The notes beneath the pieces were generated by a model. That model did not search any database. It saw only the letters and a program-made list of their open reading frames with translations, and had not been told where the DNA came from. This document shows positions 40,746 to 51,871 of a stretch of DNA of 64,000 bases, piece by piece. Positions within the stretch are counted from its first letter, which is position 1. The number at the start of each line of letters is the position of its first letter. The translations under genes and the position numbers were made by a program. Source of the stretch: Calendula officinalis (lineage: Eukaryota > Streptophyta > Magnoliopsida > Asterales > Asteraceae); assembly GCA_963853835.1 (NCBI GenBank), contig OY970820.1:71606909-71670908 (forward strand). The letters run 5' to 3'.

Positions 40746-42291
40746 TTAGTATCGGAAACATCTTAAGTACTAGCCTCCTTAAGCATCATAAGTATGTGTT
40801 GATAGTTACAACTTTTTTTTTTGCAAAGCCCATCTATTCCGCCCCAATTAAACACCCATCAATTCTTGCATTAACACCTTTTAAATGGTTGCATTGACTT
40901 CATTTTAAAAAGTAATGGGTATTAAATATACCACAATTAAAACATATTTTAATTAACGCATTTTATGCCACAATTAAAACGCATTGACTTTATTTTAATT
41001 GACTTCATTTTAATTCAAAACCGTTTGACCACAATTAATTTGCTTATCAGTTTTCTAAAATACTATTATTTCCTCCGCGTGATTTTCAAAATATATTGAT
41101 TGTATTAAAATCTTTCTAATATACCTCATTCATTTCAGTTTACATATCAAATGTGTTACTGTGAGTCTATCTACGGTTTTATAAATGTGTATAGGTATAT
41201 CTTTAATTCCATCATTTTTCACTTTCATGCCTCTTTCTTATACCTTTTTTTTTTTGTTTTTAGACATCAACAGACGAAAGAAAGGTACATGTTCTTATCT
41301 AATTTGTTTTGTTTAAATTTAGCTTTATCCAATAATCTTGATCAATTTAATTGAATTGATTTTAGTTTTAGATATTAAACTTAAAAATCCATGGCTACCG
41401 AGATCTATAGCCCCAAGAGGAAGACAACTAATGAGTATTGAGAAGGATAATCATATACTTAGTATTCCAAGGTACTAAATGTGTTCAAGTAAAATCTTCA
41501 TGTATGGTTAATTACTTCCTCTATTCTCATGGTAATCATCCCGTTGCCCTTGATGTGTATAATGATAAATAATTCATGTAAGATTTACTGATATAATGTT
41601 CTTTATTTTTATTTTTGGGAGGAGAAAAAGGTCATAAAAGAAGAAAAATGAAACTTGATGAGAAATATATGTGTGTATGATTAAAGTGGATGCTAATCGG
41701 GGCCAATTGGATTTTATTAATCTATTATTTACCTATCAAGGTTAGCAATTATGCAGTCAAATTACCGCCCATGTTTAATTTTACATAATTATCGTTATAT
41801 AATTCTCATAATTTCACATTTGTATTTTGGCCAGTTTTGAGTATATATGTTATTGATATGGTTGCTGGAAAACACAAAGTGGATTTAGATACATATATAT
41901 AGAAGGTAAGGTTTTTATTATATCGTTATAATCTGAGTTTTATATCATCATGCGTATTGTTTAGATACAAATATATGGAAGGTATGGTTTTCATTAGAAT
42001 TTGAAATAATATTAAATTTTTGTTATTATAATATGACATTTGTCTTATGATTATGTAGATTGTTCCAACCGAATATTAATACATACCAAGAGAAGTCTTA
42101 CCTTACCCATCAGTTCTCCGTTACCGAGTACTCCTTCCCAATGAATAAATATGACAGAACATAGACATGTTTGATTCTTAAAAAAATGTATTTTTCAATC
42201 ATCATGTTTATATGAGGTTTTTAATCATTGTTTTTTGTATGTAAATGTATTCATTGTTTTACTTTTTATAGGTCTTTCAGCATTAACAGTT

Positions 42292-42500
42292 TTTTGAAAT
42301 ATGCAAGCAATTGGCCGATCATTTTGATGTAGTGCTGACTGCAAGAGACGAGAATAGGGGCACCAATGCCGTCGCCAAAGTGCACTCTTCCGGTTTACAG
42401 GGCGTCTTTCTTCATCAGCTCGATGACACTTATCCGGACAGTATCTCTTCCTTAGCTTACTTCATTGACGCGCTGTCCGGGAAACTCGATATATTGATAA
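42292..42500 (+). pseudogene. Short-chain dehydrogenase/reductase fragment
   Basis: Reads EICKQLADHFDVVLTARDEN, then AVAKVHSSGLQGVFLHQLDD and ALSGKLDIL, the region just after the cofactor-binding glycine motif in plant neomenthol dehydrogenase/carbonyl reductase-like SDRs (Val-Val-Leu-Thr-Ala-Arg-Asp). The NNAG motif and the catalytic Ser/Tyr/Lys are missing because the similarity ends at about 42500. Preceded by an AG acceptor-like TTTTTATAG. Likely captured by Helitron H3. Confidence 0.8.
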
Positions 42501-42697
42501 CAATTTACATTTTGAAGCCCTGTTTTTTGTATTGAGTTTTAAGTTTATAATTTATAACAGTTTACTTGCAATCATTATCAAAAAATCATTTTAGCTGAAT
42601 GTAATTTCTCCTAATTAATTGTGAAAATTAAAATTTGATTTTAATTTCAACCAATTTGAAGTGGCTAGATGTGGCTAAATTACCAACCAAATTGTTA

Positions 42698-43240
42698 GGA
42701 CCCGTTCATTTTGACGTAATTCTCCGTAATTGTAATTCAATTACATTACGAAGGTACGTTTGGATGAACTTCTTTTTCGTAATTCATTTACGACGTAAAT
42801 TCGAATTACGATATTCGTTGTAATTGAATTTCGTGCCAGCACCCTATGAATTCAATTACGGTCCTTTAGTAAACTAACAAATTTGAATATTTTGTATGCT
42901 TCAAATTTTAAAATCGTTTAAAAAAAATTTAAAATTTAAAAAAATTAATTAAATAATAATTTTTTTTTAAACCAAGAAAATAATAATAATAAATTAAAAT
43001 TTTTTAATGTTTTAAGAAAATTTTAAAAATAAAAAATTATAAAATAAAATAATAATAATAATAATATAATAAAATTCAAAAAAAGGATCTAAAATCATTT
43101 TTAAAAATGCATAACAATTGATTTGAATTACAACTCAAAATTATAGTAGCCAAACGCGTAACCATATTCAATTACAACCGAATTCAATTCCAACCGAATT
43201 TAATTACATTACAGAAGATTATTTCGAGCCAAACGCCCCC
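42698..43240. mobile_element. Tourist-like MITE (PIF/Harbinger type)
   Basis: TTA duplications at 42695-42697 and 43241-43243. Imperfect inverted ends: left GGACCCGTTCATTTTGACG, right (inverted) GGGGGCGTTTGGCTCGAAA, both running into CGTAATTGTAATT-like sequence. 543 bp, non-coding, AT-rich, nested in Helitron H3. Confidence 0.6.
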
Positions 43241-43769
43241 TTAAAATTTTACTTGAAATTCTATCTCGATCCAAATGGAGTTATGACCCGGCCCAATTTG
43301 TGATAAGTATGATTCTGATAAATGTTTTCTTATTTGGAAGTGGTCAAACTGGTCAATAATAAGTGAAGACCTATGACAAGTTGAGGGCACTTGCAAAAAC
43401 CAAGATGATTTTAAAAATATGTTACTTAGCTACATGCACATACTTTGGTAACGAGAATGAAGATGTTGTAAAAGGTTTGACTTTTTCCCTAAGTTGACTA
43501 TATATAAAGTGAGTAATCTTTTGTCAGATTATAATTTATTTCAATATCATGGAACTCAAAACTTTCTATTTATTTAATTTGATTTGTAGATATTTGGTAT
43601 TAAAACTCTGGTAAAGAACTACTTGCCCATAAGAGATGCACGTCTTTGTGTTGTCATTGATGAAAGAACTATTTAAAGACCTATGTCAAAACATAGGGAT
43701 ACAGAAATCTCAATCGATATATTTCTCCTTACTTTCAGGACTTTTGACATATATGACCCATTACATCGT

Positions 43770-44028
43770 AAGAAATAATGTGTAACCGAAGGATATTTGC
43801 TCGCTAAGCTTTACGATGACAATCAACAAAGCCCAAGGACAGACAATTCCAAACGTGGGCGTTTATCTGCCGGAATCGGTGTTCTCGCATGGGCAACTTT
43901 ACGTTGCCCTTTCAAGAGGAATTTCACGTGACAATACAAAAGTATTGGTAACTCCAGCAAAAAAAATTAATCTCGACGGAGTTTACACAGCAAACGTGGT
44001 GTATCGAGAGGTTTTACATGATGAGTAA
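43770..44028 (+). pseudogene. Helitron PIF1-like helicase, C-terminal remnant
   Basis: MTINKAQGQTIPNVGVYLPE, then SHGQLYVALSRGISRDN and KVLV, the last helicase motifs of Helitron/PIF1 proteins (AMTINKAQGQT and YVALSR). The reading frame is intact only over the final 70 codons, ending with TAA at 44026; upstream sequence (43590-43770) has stops. Confidence 0.85.
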
Positions 44029-44213
44029 CACGCATAAACATACATGTCTTCCCTTTATTTTATACTTAATTAGGTTTATCGGGTTACATCTATTTTATAC
44101 ACAGTTTTCATGCTTATGTATTGTATTCGTTATAAAAATATGTTACGAATGAACCTTTAATCGCCAATAATATTTAGTTCGCAGCCCGCCGCATCGCACG
44201 AGTTTTAACCTAG

Positions 44214-45148
44214 TATTTTAATACATATGTATATATACATAATTGTCTTTTTAAATCAAAACTTAAGAAATGGCATGACCTCGTCGTAACTTTAAAAGCT
44301 TAAGATTTGATCATGTCACCATGCTAAAAATTATTTAAAATCTTTCATATAATAGAAATTATTAAATACCCATGATATGTTATAATTTCAAATATATACT
44401 TATGTATGTATACATATTGTGATACTGGTGTCTCCTTATTTGGATATAAATTATTAACATTTAAATCAAACTTTCAGTAGAAAAATTAAATTATTTAATG
44501 ATATTGCATTTGTGGAAAAAATTAAAATTTTCATCGTATAAAATAACTAGTTAACCGATATAACTTTTATGTCAATGATCTTTCGAATCTACAAAATACA
44601 TAACTAAAACGTATTTGGACTTTGCCATCTGCTCCTTGCAGATGGCTGTTCCTTTGTATTTACGTTGGCTGTTTTTGGCCTCTCTTAGTATTATTTAAAA
44701 AACCGTTAAAAATAAAAAAATGAATAAAAAGTATAAATTTTTATTATAATGTAGTTATAGAAAACTACCTTTCTTTTGTTATTTTGTATATAATTTGTTT
44801 TATTTTACGCCTTATAAAAAACACAATACTAATTGATTTATACTAGAATCATAAAACTATTACTAATTGTCCAGATGTACCAACCATGAATCAATGCTTC
44901 TTAATCAGATTATTATTTTTCTGGGAATTAAAGCTTCCATAGATGCACAATATATTTCAGTCCAGACTGTCATTTTCATCTCTCTCTCTCTATCTGTATC
45001 TAACTCTTTGACTTGCAGAGTCCCCATCTAATTTCTTTCTTCTAAACCCGTTAATAATTCTTCAGTTTACATAATTTCAGACCTGGGTTTTCTTCATATA
45101 ATATGATTTCACTATAAAGTTTTAATCTTTATTATTTTCCACCAAGAA
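44214..45148 (+). promoter_or_regulatory. Upstream region of the ATL13-like gene
   Basis: No gene. A CT-rich tract (TCATCTCTCTCTCTC about 44977-44991) and a leader-like sequence precede the ATG at 45149. It likely includes the core promoter and 5' UTR; I cannot assign a TATA box with confidence. Confidence 0.45.
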
Positions 45149-46516
45149 ATGGATCGGAAAATCCTTCTTTCTTCATACGAAAAGCCTTATTCTTACACTC
45201 AGCCACCACCACCGCCACCTCTGCCGCCGTTTGAAGCCTCCATCGATGGCGGTTCAAGTTTCAGCAACAATGTGAGTCCAAGTGTTCTGTTAATCATCAT
45301 AATTCTGGCCATAATTTTCTTCATATCTGGATTACTTCATCTACTTGTTAGATTTCTCGTAAGACCATCAAACAGAGACCCTGATGAATTTGATAATGTG
45401 AGTGCGCTTCAAGGTCAATTACAACAACTATTTACTCTCCATGATTCCGGCGTTGACCAGTCTTTCATTGACTCACTCCCTGTTTTCACTTACAAATCCA
45501 TAATCGGTGTAAAAAACCCTTTTGATTGTGCTGTTTGTTTGTGTGAATTTGAAAGTGACGATAAACTAAGATTATTGCCTAAATGCAGTCATGCTTTCCA
45601 TATGGATTGTATTGACACGTGGCTTTTATCTCACTCAACTTGCCCTCTTTGTAGGAGCAATTTGCTTGATTACTCACCAAACACTTGTTGTTCACCAATT
45701 GTTCTTGTTCTTGAATCTAATAGCGGTGAGATCAGTTCTAGAGAGATTGTAACCGAGCCCACAATTCAAAGGGTCAATTCCAATTTTAGTGTTGATGTTC
45801 ATGATGATGAAGATTTTGAACTTGATCCATCAAATTCTGGTCAAAATGAGGTCAATGAAGAGGATAATAAAGAGAAAGTGGTTACGATTAAACTTGGGAA
45901 ATTCAAGAACGTGGATGGTAGTTGTGAGGGTGGTGATGAAAAGAGTAAAATTGACGGTCGGAGGTGTTTTTCAATGGGTTCTTTTGAATATGTGATGGAT
46001 GATAATTCGTCTTTACAAGTGCCAATTAGGGCCCAAATAAAGAAACAATCTTACAAAAAGTCAAATCTCCCAATTACCCCTGGTCACAAGCCAGCTAGGT
46101 CTGAATGTGGCGGCGATTCACGGCGAGATTTCAAGGGAATTGAAGCATTCAGAACCGGCGGCAATTGCGCCGGCAGTTTGAGGAGGGAGAGCTTTTCAGT
46201 GTCCAAGATTTGGCTTAGAGGGAAGAAAGAAAAGCTTAATTCAACATCGGCGGTGGCGGCAGCCGCCATTGAGCCGCCATCAACCGGAACTTTTTCGTTA
46301 CAGTTTTTGCTCCGGCAGAATGTCGCCGGAGAGGAATCGAAGGCTTGTGAGGTGGGTTGTGATGATCAAGAAGTACAGAGTTGTAATAACAATGTTGAAC
46401 CACAAGGAGTACCATTAGCATCAAAACCACCATCTTTTGCTAAAAGGTGTTTACTTTGGCTTATGGGCAGGAAGAACAACAAGGTGGTTCATTCAACTTT
46501 GTCCACAAATGTTTAA
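45149..46516 (+). CDS. ATL13: RING-H2 E3 ubiquitin ligase of the ATL family (ATL13-like)
   Basis: Single-exon, 455 residues, as usual for ATLs. A poly-Pro run spans residues 19-27. One transmembrane helix lies at about 45-71 (LLIIIILAIIFFISGLLHLL). The GLD box is GVDQSFIDSLPVF (101-113). The RING-H2 domain runs Cys127 to Cys168 (CAVCLCEF; CSHAFHMDCIDTW; CPLC) with two His ligands and the conserved Trp158 of E2-binding RING-H2s. Downstream blocks RRCFSMGSFEYVMD and RESFSVSKIWLRGKKEK and the end STNV match my memory of Arabidopsis ATL13. Expected at a membrane, transferring ubiquitin from an E2; the substrate is unknown. It is intact, with no nearby partner gene. Confidence 0.95.
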   Translation: MDRKILLSSYEKPYSYTQPPPPPPLPPFEASIDGGSSFSNNVSPSVLLIIIILAIIFFISGLLHLLVRFLVRPSNRDPDEFDNVSALQGQLQQLFTLHDSGVDQSFIDSLPVFTYKSIIGVKNPFDCAVCLCEFESDDKLRLLPKCSHAFHMDCIDTWLLSHSTCPLCRSNLLDYSPNTCCSPIVLVLESNSGEISSREIVTEPTIQRVNSNFSVDVHDDEDFELDPSNSGQNEVNEEDNKEKVVTIKLGKFKNVDGSCEGGDEKSKIDGRRCFSMGSFEYVMDDNSSLQVPIRAQIKKQSYKKSNLPITPGHKPARSECGGDSRRDFKGIEAFRTGGNCAGSLRRESFSVSKIWLRGKKEKLNSTSAVAAAAIEPPSTGTFSLQFLLRQNVAGEESKACEVGCDDQEVQSCNNNVEPQGVPLASKPPSFAKRCLLWLMGRKNNKVVHSTLSTNV

Positions 46517-47182
46517 AGTTTTTTTGTCACCAAATTTGTCACTATATCTTTGTGTTTAGAGAATTGAAGGTTATTATGTTAAAGATTTTTATGGGTATAA
46601 AGGAATTCAAGATTGGTCAAATTTTTAAAAAAAAAAGCATTCATGAAAATTTGTTAGTCTCACATCTCCGGGTAAATGTATGATGTGTACATCTCATCTT
46701 TCTCATGCATTGCTTTAGGCATGATTGAGAATTGTTGTATTTTCATGGTTTGCTATATGCTAAGTTGCATTGTCAAAATTTACTACTCTTTAAGAGATAC
46801 ATGAGTTATGTGATTCAATGAATTGCAAGACTTTATTATTGTATCTTATGAATTCGTAGTATATATAGTGGAGAAAGTTCTACAAGAAAAAAAAGACAAA
46901 TAACTGTCGGAATGAACTTTTTCACGATATAATTAAGGGTTTTGACAATGACAGTTCTAATGACTGTCAATAATAAAGAATATTATGTTTTAAAGAAGAC
47001 TTTTTAGTTGAATTTGTTGCGTTTGTAGTTAAATATTCCTGAAAATATGGAAAAAGTTGACTAATAAAGATAAATATGGATTAATAGTTGCAAGATAATT
47101 GAATATACCTAGGAATACTATTTCTTCTTATCAAAACCCTATAATTAGAGTAGTCGAAGTGAAACGTTACACCTAAAGTGTC
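46517..47182 (+). other. 3' flank of the ATL13-like gene
   Basis: AT-rich; should include the 3' UTR. No other gene seen. Confidence 0.5.
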
Positions 47183-47274
47183 GTGTCAACTTAGCCAAAC
47201 CCGGAGATTTCACGATAGTATATCGCGCGTGTCAACTTAGCCAAACCCGGAGATTTCACGATAGTATATCGCGT
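47183..47274 (+). repeat. 46-bp direct tandem repeat, two copies
   Basis: GTGTCAACTTAGCCAAACCC and the following 26 bp to TATCGCGC occur at 47183 and 47229, apparently identical. Confidence 0.95.
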
Positions 47275-47423
47275 GGTTTCTGTCGAAATGGTTCGTGATA
47301 TCGATTGAACACGTGAGTCCTTGTATTATTAATTTAGAGTTGTGTTCTAGGTAGTCCACCAAAATTTTAAAGTCTCAAGTAACAAATCCTAGTCATTGTA
47401 TCAAAATGATCAAGATCAAATCA

Positions 47424-48222
47424 CATGTAGTTTCAAACACATGTGTTTCAAGCCACGACCACCACCGCCGGTCACCACGACCGACCACCGCAGCCACCAC
47501 CTCCGACCGCCGTCCACCGTCCGCCGTTCGCCGTCCGCCGCCGTCCGCCGTTCGCCGTCCGCCGCCGCCGTCCGCCGCCGCCTGCCGCCGGGGGCTGGCG
47601 GTGGCGGCCGACGACGGCTGACAGTGAAGGTGCTGGTGGTAATGGGGGTGGTGGTGGTATTGATGTATTGAAACACATGTGATTCACTAAAACACAGGTG
47701 TTCCAAAATACAAACAAGTATATTACTTCGAAGCACATGTGATTCAATTCACGAAACATATATGTTTCACTAAAAAATGGGTTTCTAAAACACATGGGAG
47801 CATACGAATTACGAAGCACATATGTTTCAAAAGGTGAAACACATTTGTTTCAAACACATGTGTTTCAAGCCACGAAACACATGTGTTTCACTAAAAACAT
47901 TAGTATCTAAAGCACAGAGGAGCATACGAACTACGAAGCACATAAACACATGTGTTTCAAACACATGTATTTCAAACACGTGTGTTTCAAGTCACGAAAC
48001 ACATGTGTTTCACTAAAAACATGAGTTTTTGAAACATAGGGGAGCATACAAACTACGAAGCACATGTATTTCAAAAGGTGAAACACCGTTTTTCAAACAC
48101 ATGTGTTTCAAGTCACGACCACCAGCGCCGGTCACCACCACCGACCACCACCGGCCGCCACCTCCGTCCGCTGTCCGCCGCTGCCGGAGGTGGGTGAGGT
48201 ATTGATGTATTGAATCACATGT
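47424..48222. repeat. Palindrome-rich minisatellite with GC-rich (CCG)n core
   Basis: Many copies of AAACACATGTGTTT, a 14-bp perfect palindrome, and variants separated by CAAGCCACGA or CACTAAAAACAT. A CCG/CGG-rich core at about 47460-47600 (CCGCCGTTCGCCGTCCGCCG repeated) has a shorter second copy at about 48115-48190, each followed by TATTGATGTATTGAA. Several open frames over this block on both strands are compositional artefacts. Confidence 0.88.
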
Positions 48223-48848
48223 GTTTGTAGTTGTGGTGGTGGTTTGAATCTTGATCTTAACATTTGATTTTTTCTTGATCCAAGGGCTATTAATTGTCCT
48301 TGGGACTTGATAAAATCCTTAGACTACCTTGAACAAACCATTAATTAATTTATTAGAGTTTATTTAGGTATCTTTGTGACTTTGTATTCCTATTTTTATT
48401 TGATTAATAATATATAAGGACGGGGTTTCGTTGTCTAGTATATGACTTTTATTGGTTTAATAGCAAGGGTAACCGGATTGGGGCATAGAATCGGCTAAAC
48501 CCTCATGGTTGGTAGGTTGGTATCGTTATCTTCATGTGAATACAATGCCACAATGATAGTTTCAAAGGGAAGTAGTTAGCTTCATTTGAATATTTAGGCA
48601 TTTTTAGGTTGTTATTTGCCTTGTTTTAAGTAGGTTTGAGCCTTGAATATTGTGACATATATATTTGACATTAACTTCTACTTTGAGTAGAAAATTATGA
48701 TTTTGACGGAGTATTTTTCTAGTGAATCCATGCCTTTCTTTAAGCCTCTTCCAACCGTGATGATTTCTTAAACTCATCAGTTTTGGCACATCAGCGACAT
48801 ATCACTCCTTCCATACTGATAATAAACTGAAAAGTTGTTGCCAACATT
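48223..48848. other. Spacer, nothing recognised
   Basis: No supported gene. The 61-codon frame at 48604-48789 (-) has no recognisable similarity. Ends in CCAACATT (48841-48848), the left target duplication of the hAT element. Confidence 0.5.
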
Positions 48849-49458
48849 CAGTGGCGGTTTTAGAGGGTGGGCGCCTGCCCACCCTAAAAGTTTTCCGATT
48901 AGTATAAATTTTTTTATGTATCAACTCATTTTTGGATTTTGCTTATAATCTGTGAGTGATAACTAGTTCACGTCGTCTATTAGCTTAGTGGTTAACTCAT
49001 ACTAAACATATAACATTAAGTTTAAGTCCCTTTCATATGCATATTTTTTTTAGATTTATTTTTTTCTTTATCTTTTTAAATGTTTTGAACTCTATTTTCC
49101 ATTAAACTATTCTTTTCTGATTAATTTTCCTTTTTTTTTAGTTTAAAAATGTTATGTTTGCAATGTAATTGATTTCATATGTATTTTAACTAGTGACATA
49201 TTAGTTTACATCATTCATATATAAACACTTTTAAAGAATTTCTTCAACGTTATAATTTTTTTTTATAATTACACTGATTTAATTGTTGAATTAACTAACA
49301 AACGAATTTTGATTTTGAGTGATTTAATTTATGATTAGATTTTTTTCAAACTAAAATTGATTATTTGATTTTGTTTACGATTTAACCTTAGAAAATATCA
49401 CTTAAGAACCTGACTTCCACTCTAAAATTTCGCCCACCTTTAAAAAAATTTCTGGTAC

Positions 49459-49949
49459 TGTTAGGAATATTATTATTAATATTCATTAAAGATTTGATTG
49501 TGTCAAAACTATTAAACTACAAGGACCTAAATGATGATATGAAGTTCAAGATTCAAATAAGATTTAGGAGATAATCATTAATGTAAAAAGATATAGTATA
49601 TCTTTATTAGTTTAAAAGATTTAGTTATTATCTTTTCCTTGTAAGTCTTGGGTTTTCTAGTATATAAAGAAACCTAATGACATAGAATTAGATGTTCTCA
49701 GAACCCACGTTTTAACGTGTTTGTGTGTAAAAACCTAAGCCTCAAGATCGTTTGATCCTGTTTAACGAAGAACCGTTCTATGTATTTATATATAGAATTG
49801 AGGCTTTTAATGATGAAAACTTGTTTAGCTATACAAATCTGTTTAACTAATTCCGCAACTTTGTTATTTGTATATGCTTATTCCAGATAAGAACTAACTA
49901 TTCTTAAGTCTAAAGATCTACGTTTATGAAGAGTTATTCGATCTTCACA
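49459..49949 (+). repeat. E3 LTR 1
   Basis: 491 bp, TGTTAGGAATA to ATCTTCACA. Confidence 0.95.
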
Positions 49950-49951
49950 AT

Positions 49952-49963
49952 TGGTATCAGAGC
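49952..49963 (+). promoter_or_regulatory. E3 primer binding site, unit 1
   Basis: TGGTATCAGAGC two bases after the LTR; repeated in unit 2 at 51874-51885. Confidence 0.93.
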
Positions 49964-50324
49964 AAGGTGGCTCAGATCTGGAATGAAACAAGGATATATC
50001 GGTGATCACATCAAGATATTACGGTACTTTTCTTAAACCCATGTTATTGCTTAATCGCTAGTATCGTACAAGAAATCAACTTGGATATAATATTCGATTA
50101 TCAAAAGATCAATCCACACATATTTGGATGTAATTAAAAATTTCCATTCAGTGTCCATCCCATTTACCATTGTACGTCACTGATTCGCACCCCAAAGTCC
50201 CAAACCCAAACGCCACCTACCTATGTTTATTTTTTGGTATGGGCTTGATGTGGACATTAATAAACGGAGAAGAGCCCAATTAATTTGTGCATGGGTAAGC
50301 ACTTGGTAGCTGCTTCACACTCGA

Positions 50325-50780
50325 TTACTACTGATCTTTGATCCATTTTTTCTACTGCTCCAATATTCAATTTTACTACTGCTCTATCAATGGCAGTAGT
50401 ATATCATCTCAATGTTTCAATTACTACTGCTCCATGGCAAAATCGATTTTACTACTGAGCTTATTCCATAGTTACTACTGATCCATGTCAAACGTTACTA
50501 CTGATGGTATTATCAACGTTTACTACTGATCAGAAAAGATTTTACTACTGCTCCAATATTTACTACTGATACATCAAAAATACTACTGATCAGTAGTAAA
50601 TGGGGAAATTAGCTTATTGAATATTACTACTGATCAGTAGTAAATGAAGAAAGCGGTGTTCGAACTTGTTACTGATCAGTACTAAACCAAAAAAAAAAAG
50701 AAAATTTTGTTACTGATCAGTACTAAAGAAGAAGTTGTTACTGATCAGTACTGAAGTAAACTTTTTACTACTGATTTCTT
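50325..50780 (+). repeat. TACTACTG motif field, E3 unit 1
   Basis: About 15 copies of TACTACTG(A/C)TC, some forming the palindrome TACTACTGATCAGTAGTA or GTTACTGATCAGTAC. The same field recurs in unit 2 at 52247-52702. Confidence 0.9.
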
Positions 50781-51380
50781 TATTATAACCGATACATCAT
50801 ATTTTGGAAAGCATGACACACACCATGCTCATTCCATATCACGGTTTATTGATCGTATCTGATAATAATGTGAAACGAATCACATTATTCACACACACAG
50901 GTTGAAGGCATGATGAAGATAAAGGAAAATTTTATTTGTTACATATTTGATCTTTATCAATTGATTACAGAAGATAATTGATTATATTTTATTTGAAGAA
51001 GAAGTGGAAAGTCTTATTACATAAGATGTTATGTATTGTTGTAACTGCAATTCAACAGAATCTTAACGAAAAGATCTGTTGAAGGCCAAGATGTCCTCAT
51101 ACAAGATTATGACGTTGCTGATTACTATATTTAGACGGAATGTGATGCTTAGTTTGAGTTTCTACTTCAACTTCAAATAGAAGATAGTTGGTTTTCAATG
51201 TAATTAATATAGCCTTGAAGAACACAAGAATGATATCACACTTTTAGGGGAAGAAAAATTGTTGATCATTCAAGGGGAAGTTCAAGTTTCTCGGATTGAT
51301 TTGATTATGTCAAAAAGGGGAAGAGACTTGAAGATTCCTAGCTAATTCTATAAGTTTTGTCAAATCAAATAGGGGAAGAT

Positions 51381-51871
51381 TGTTAGGAATATTATTATTA
51401 ATATTCATTAAAGATTTGATTGTGTCAAAACTATTAAACTACAAGGACCTAAATGATGATATGAAGTTCAAGATTCAAATAAGATTTAGGAGATAATCAT
51501 TAATGTAAAAAGATATAGTATATCTTTATTAGTTTAAAAGATTTAGTTATTATCTTTTCCTTGTAAGTCTTGGGTTTTCTAGTATATAAAGAAACCTAAT
51601 GACATAGAATTAGATGTTCTCAGAACCCACGTTTTAACGTGTTTGTGTGTAAAAACCTAAGCCTCAAGATCGTTTGATCCTGTTTAACGAAGAACCGTTC
51701 TATGTATTTATATATAGAATTGAGGCTTTTAATGATGAAAACTTGTTTAGCTATACAAATCTGTTTAACTAATTCCGCAACTTTGTTATTTGTATATGCT
51801 TATTCCAGATAAGAACTAACTATTCTTAAGTCTAAAGATCTACGTTTATGAAGAGTTATTCGATCTTCACA
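51381..51871 (+). repeat. E3 LTR 2 (central, shared)
   Basis: 491 bp. Acts as the 3' LTR of unit 1 and the 5' LTR of unit 2. Confidence 0.95.

Larger units (their letters stand above)
39575..44213 (+). mobile_element. Helitron H3, decayed, with helicase remnant
   Basis: Candidate 5' end TCTCTACTATATATAATAG at 39575 after A (39574). The candidate 3' end has a GC-rich imperfect hairpin (GCAGCCCGCCGCATCGCACG) and terminal CTAG at 44210-44213 before T. The C-terminal helicase remnant at 43770-44028 lies in the sense and position expected for a Helitron Rep/helicase gene. A short-chain dehydrogenase fragment and a MITE are inside. The 5' boundary is the weaker call; a second nested 5' end near 40520 is possible because part of the leader sequence recurs there. 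Confidence 0.55.

Noticed and set aside
47396..47819. Overlapping Pro/Arg/His-rich ORFs
   Set aside because: All six frames are open because of CCG repeats; no start or homology supports any one.
48980..49030. tRNA gene
   Set aside because: Only loose A/B-box resemblance; no cloverleaf can be formed.
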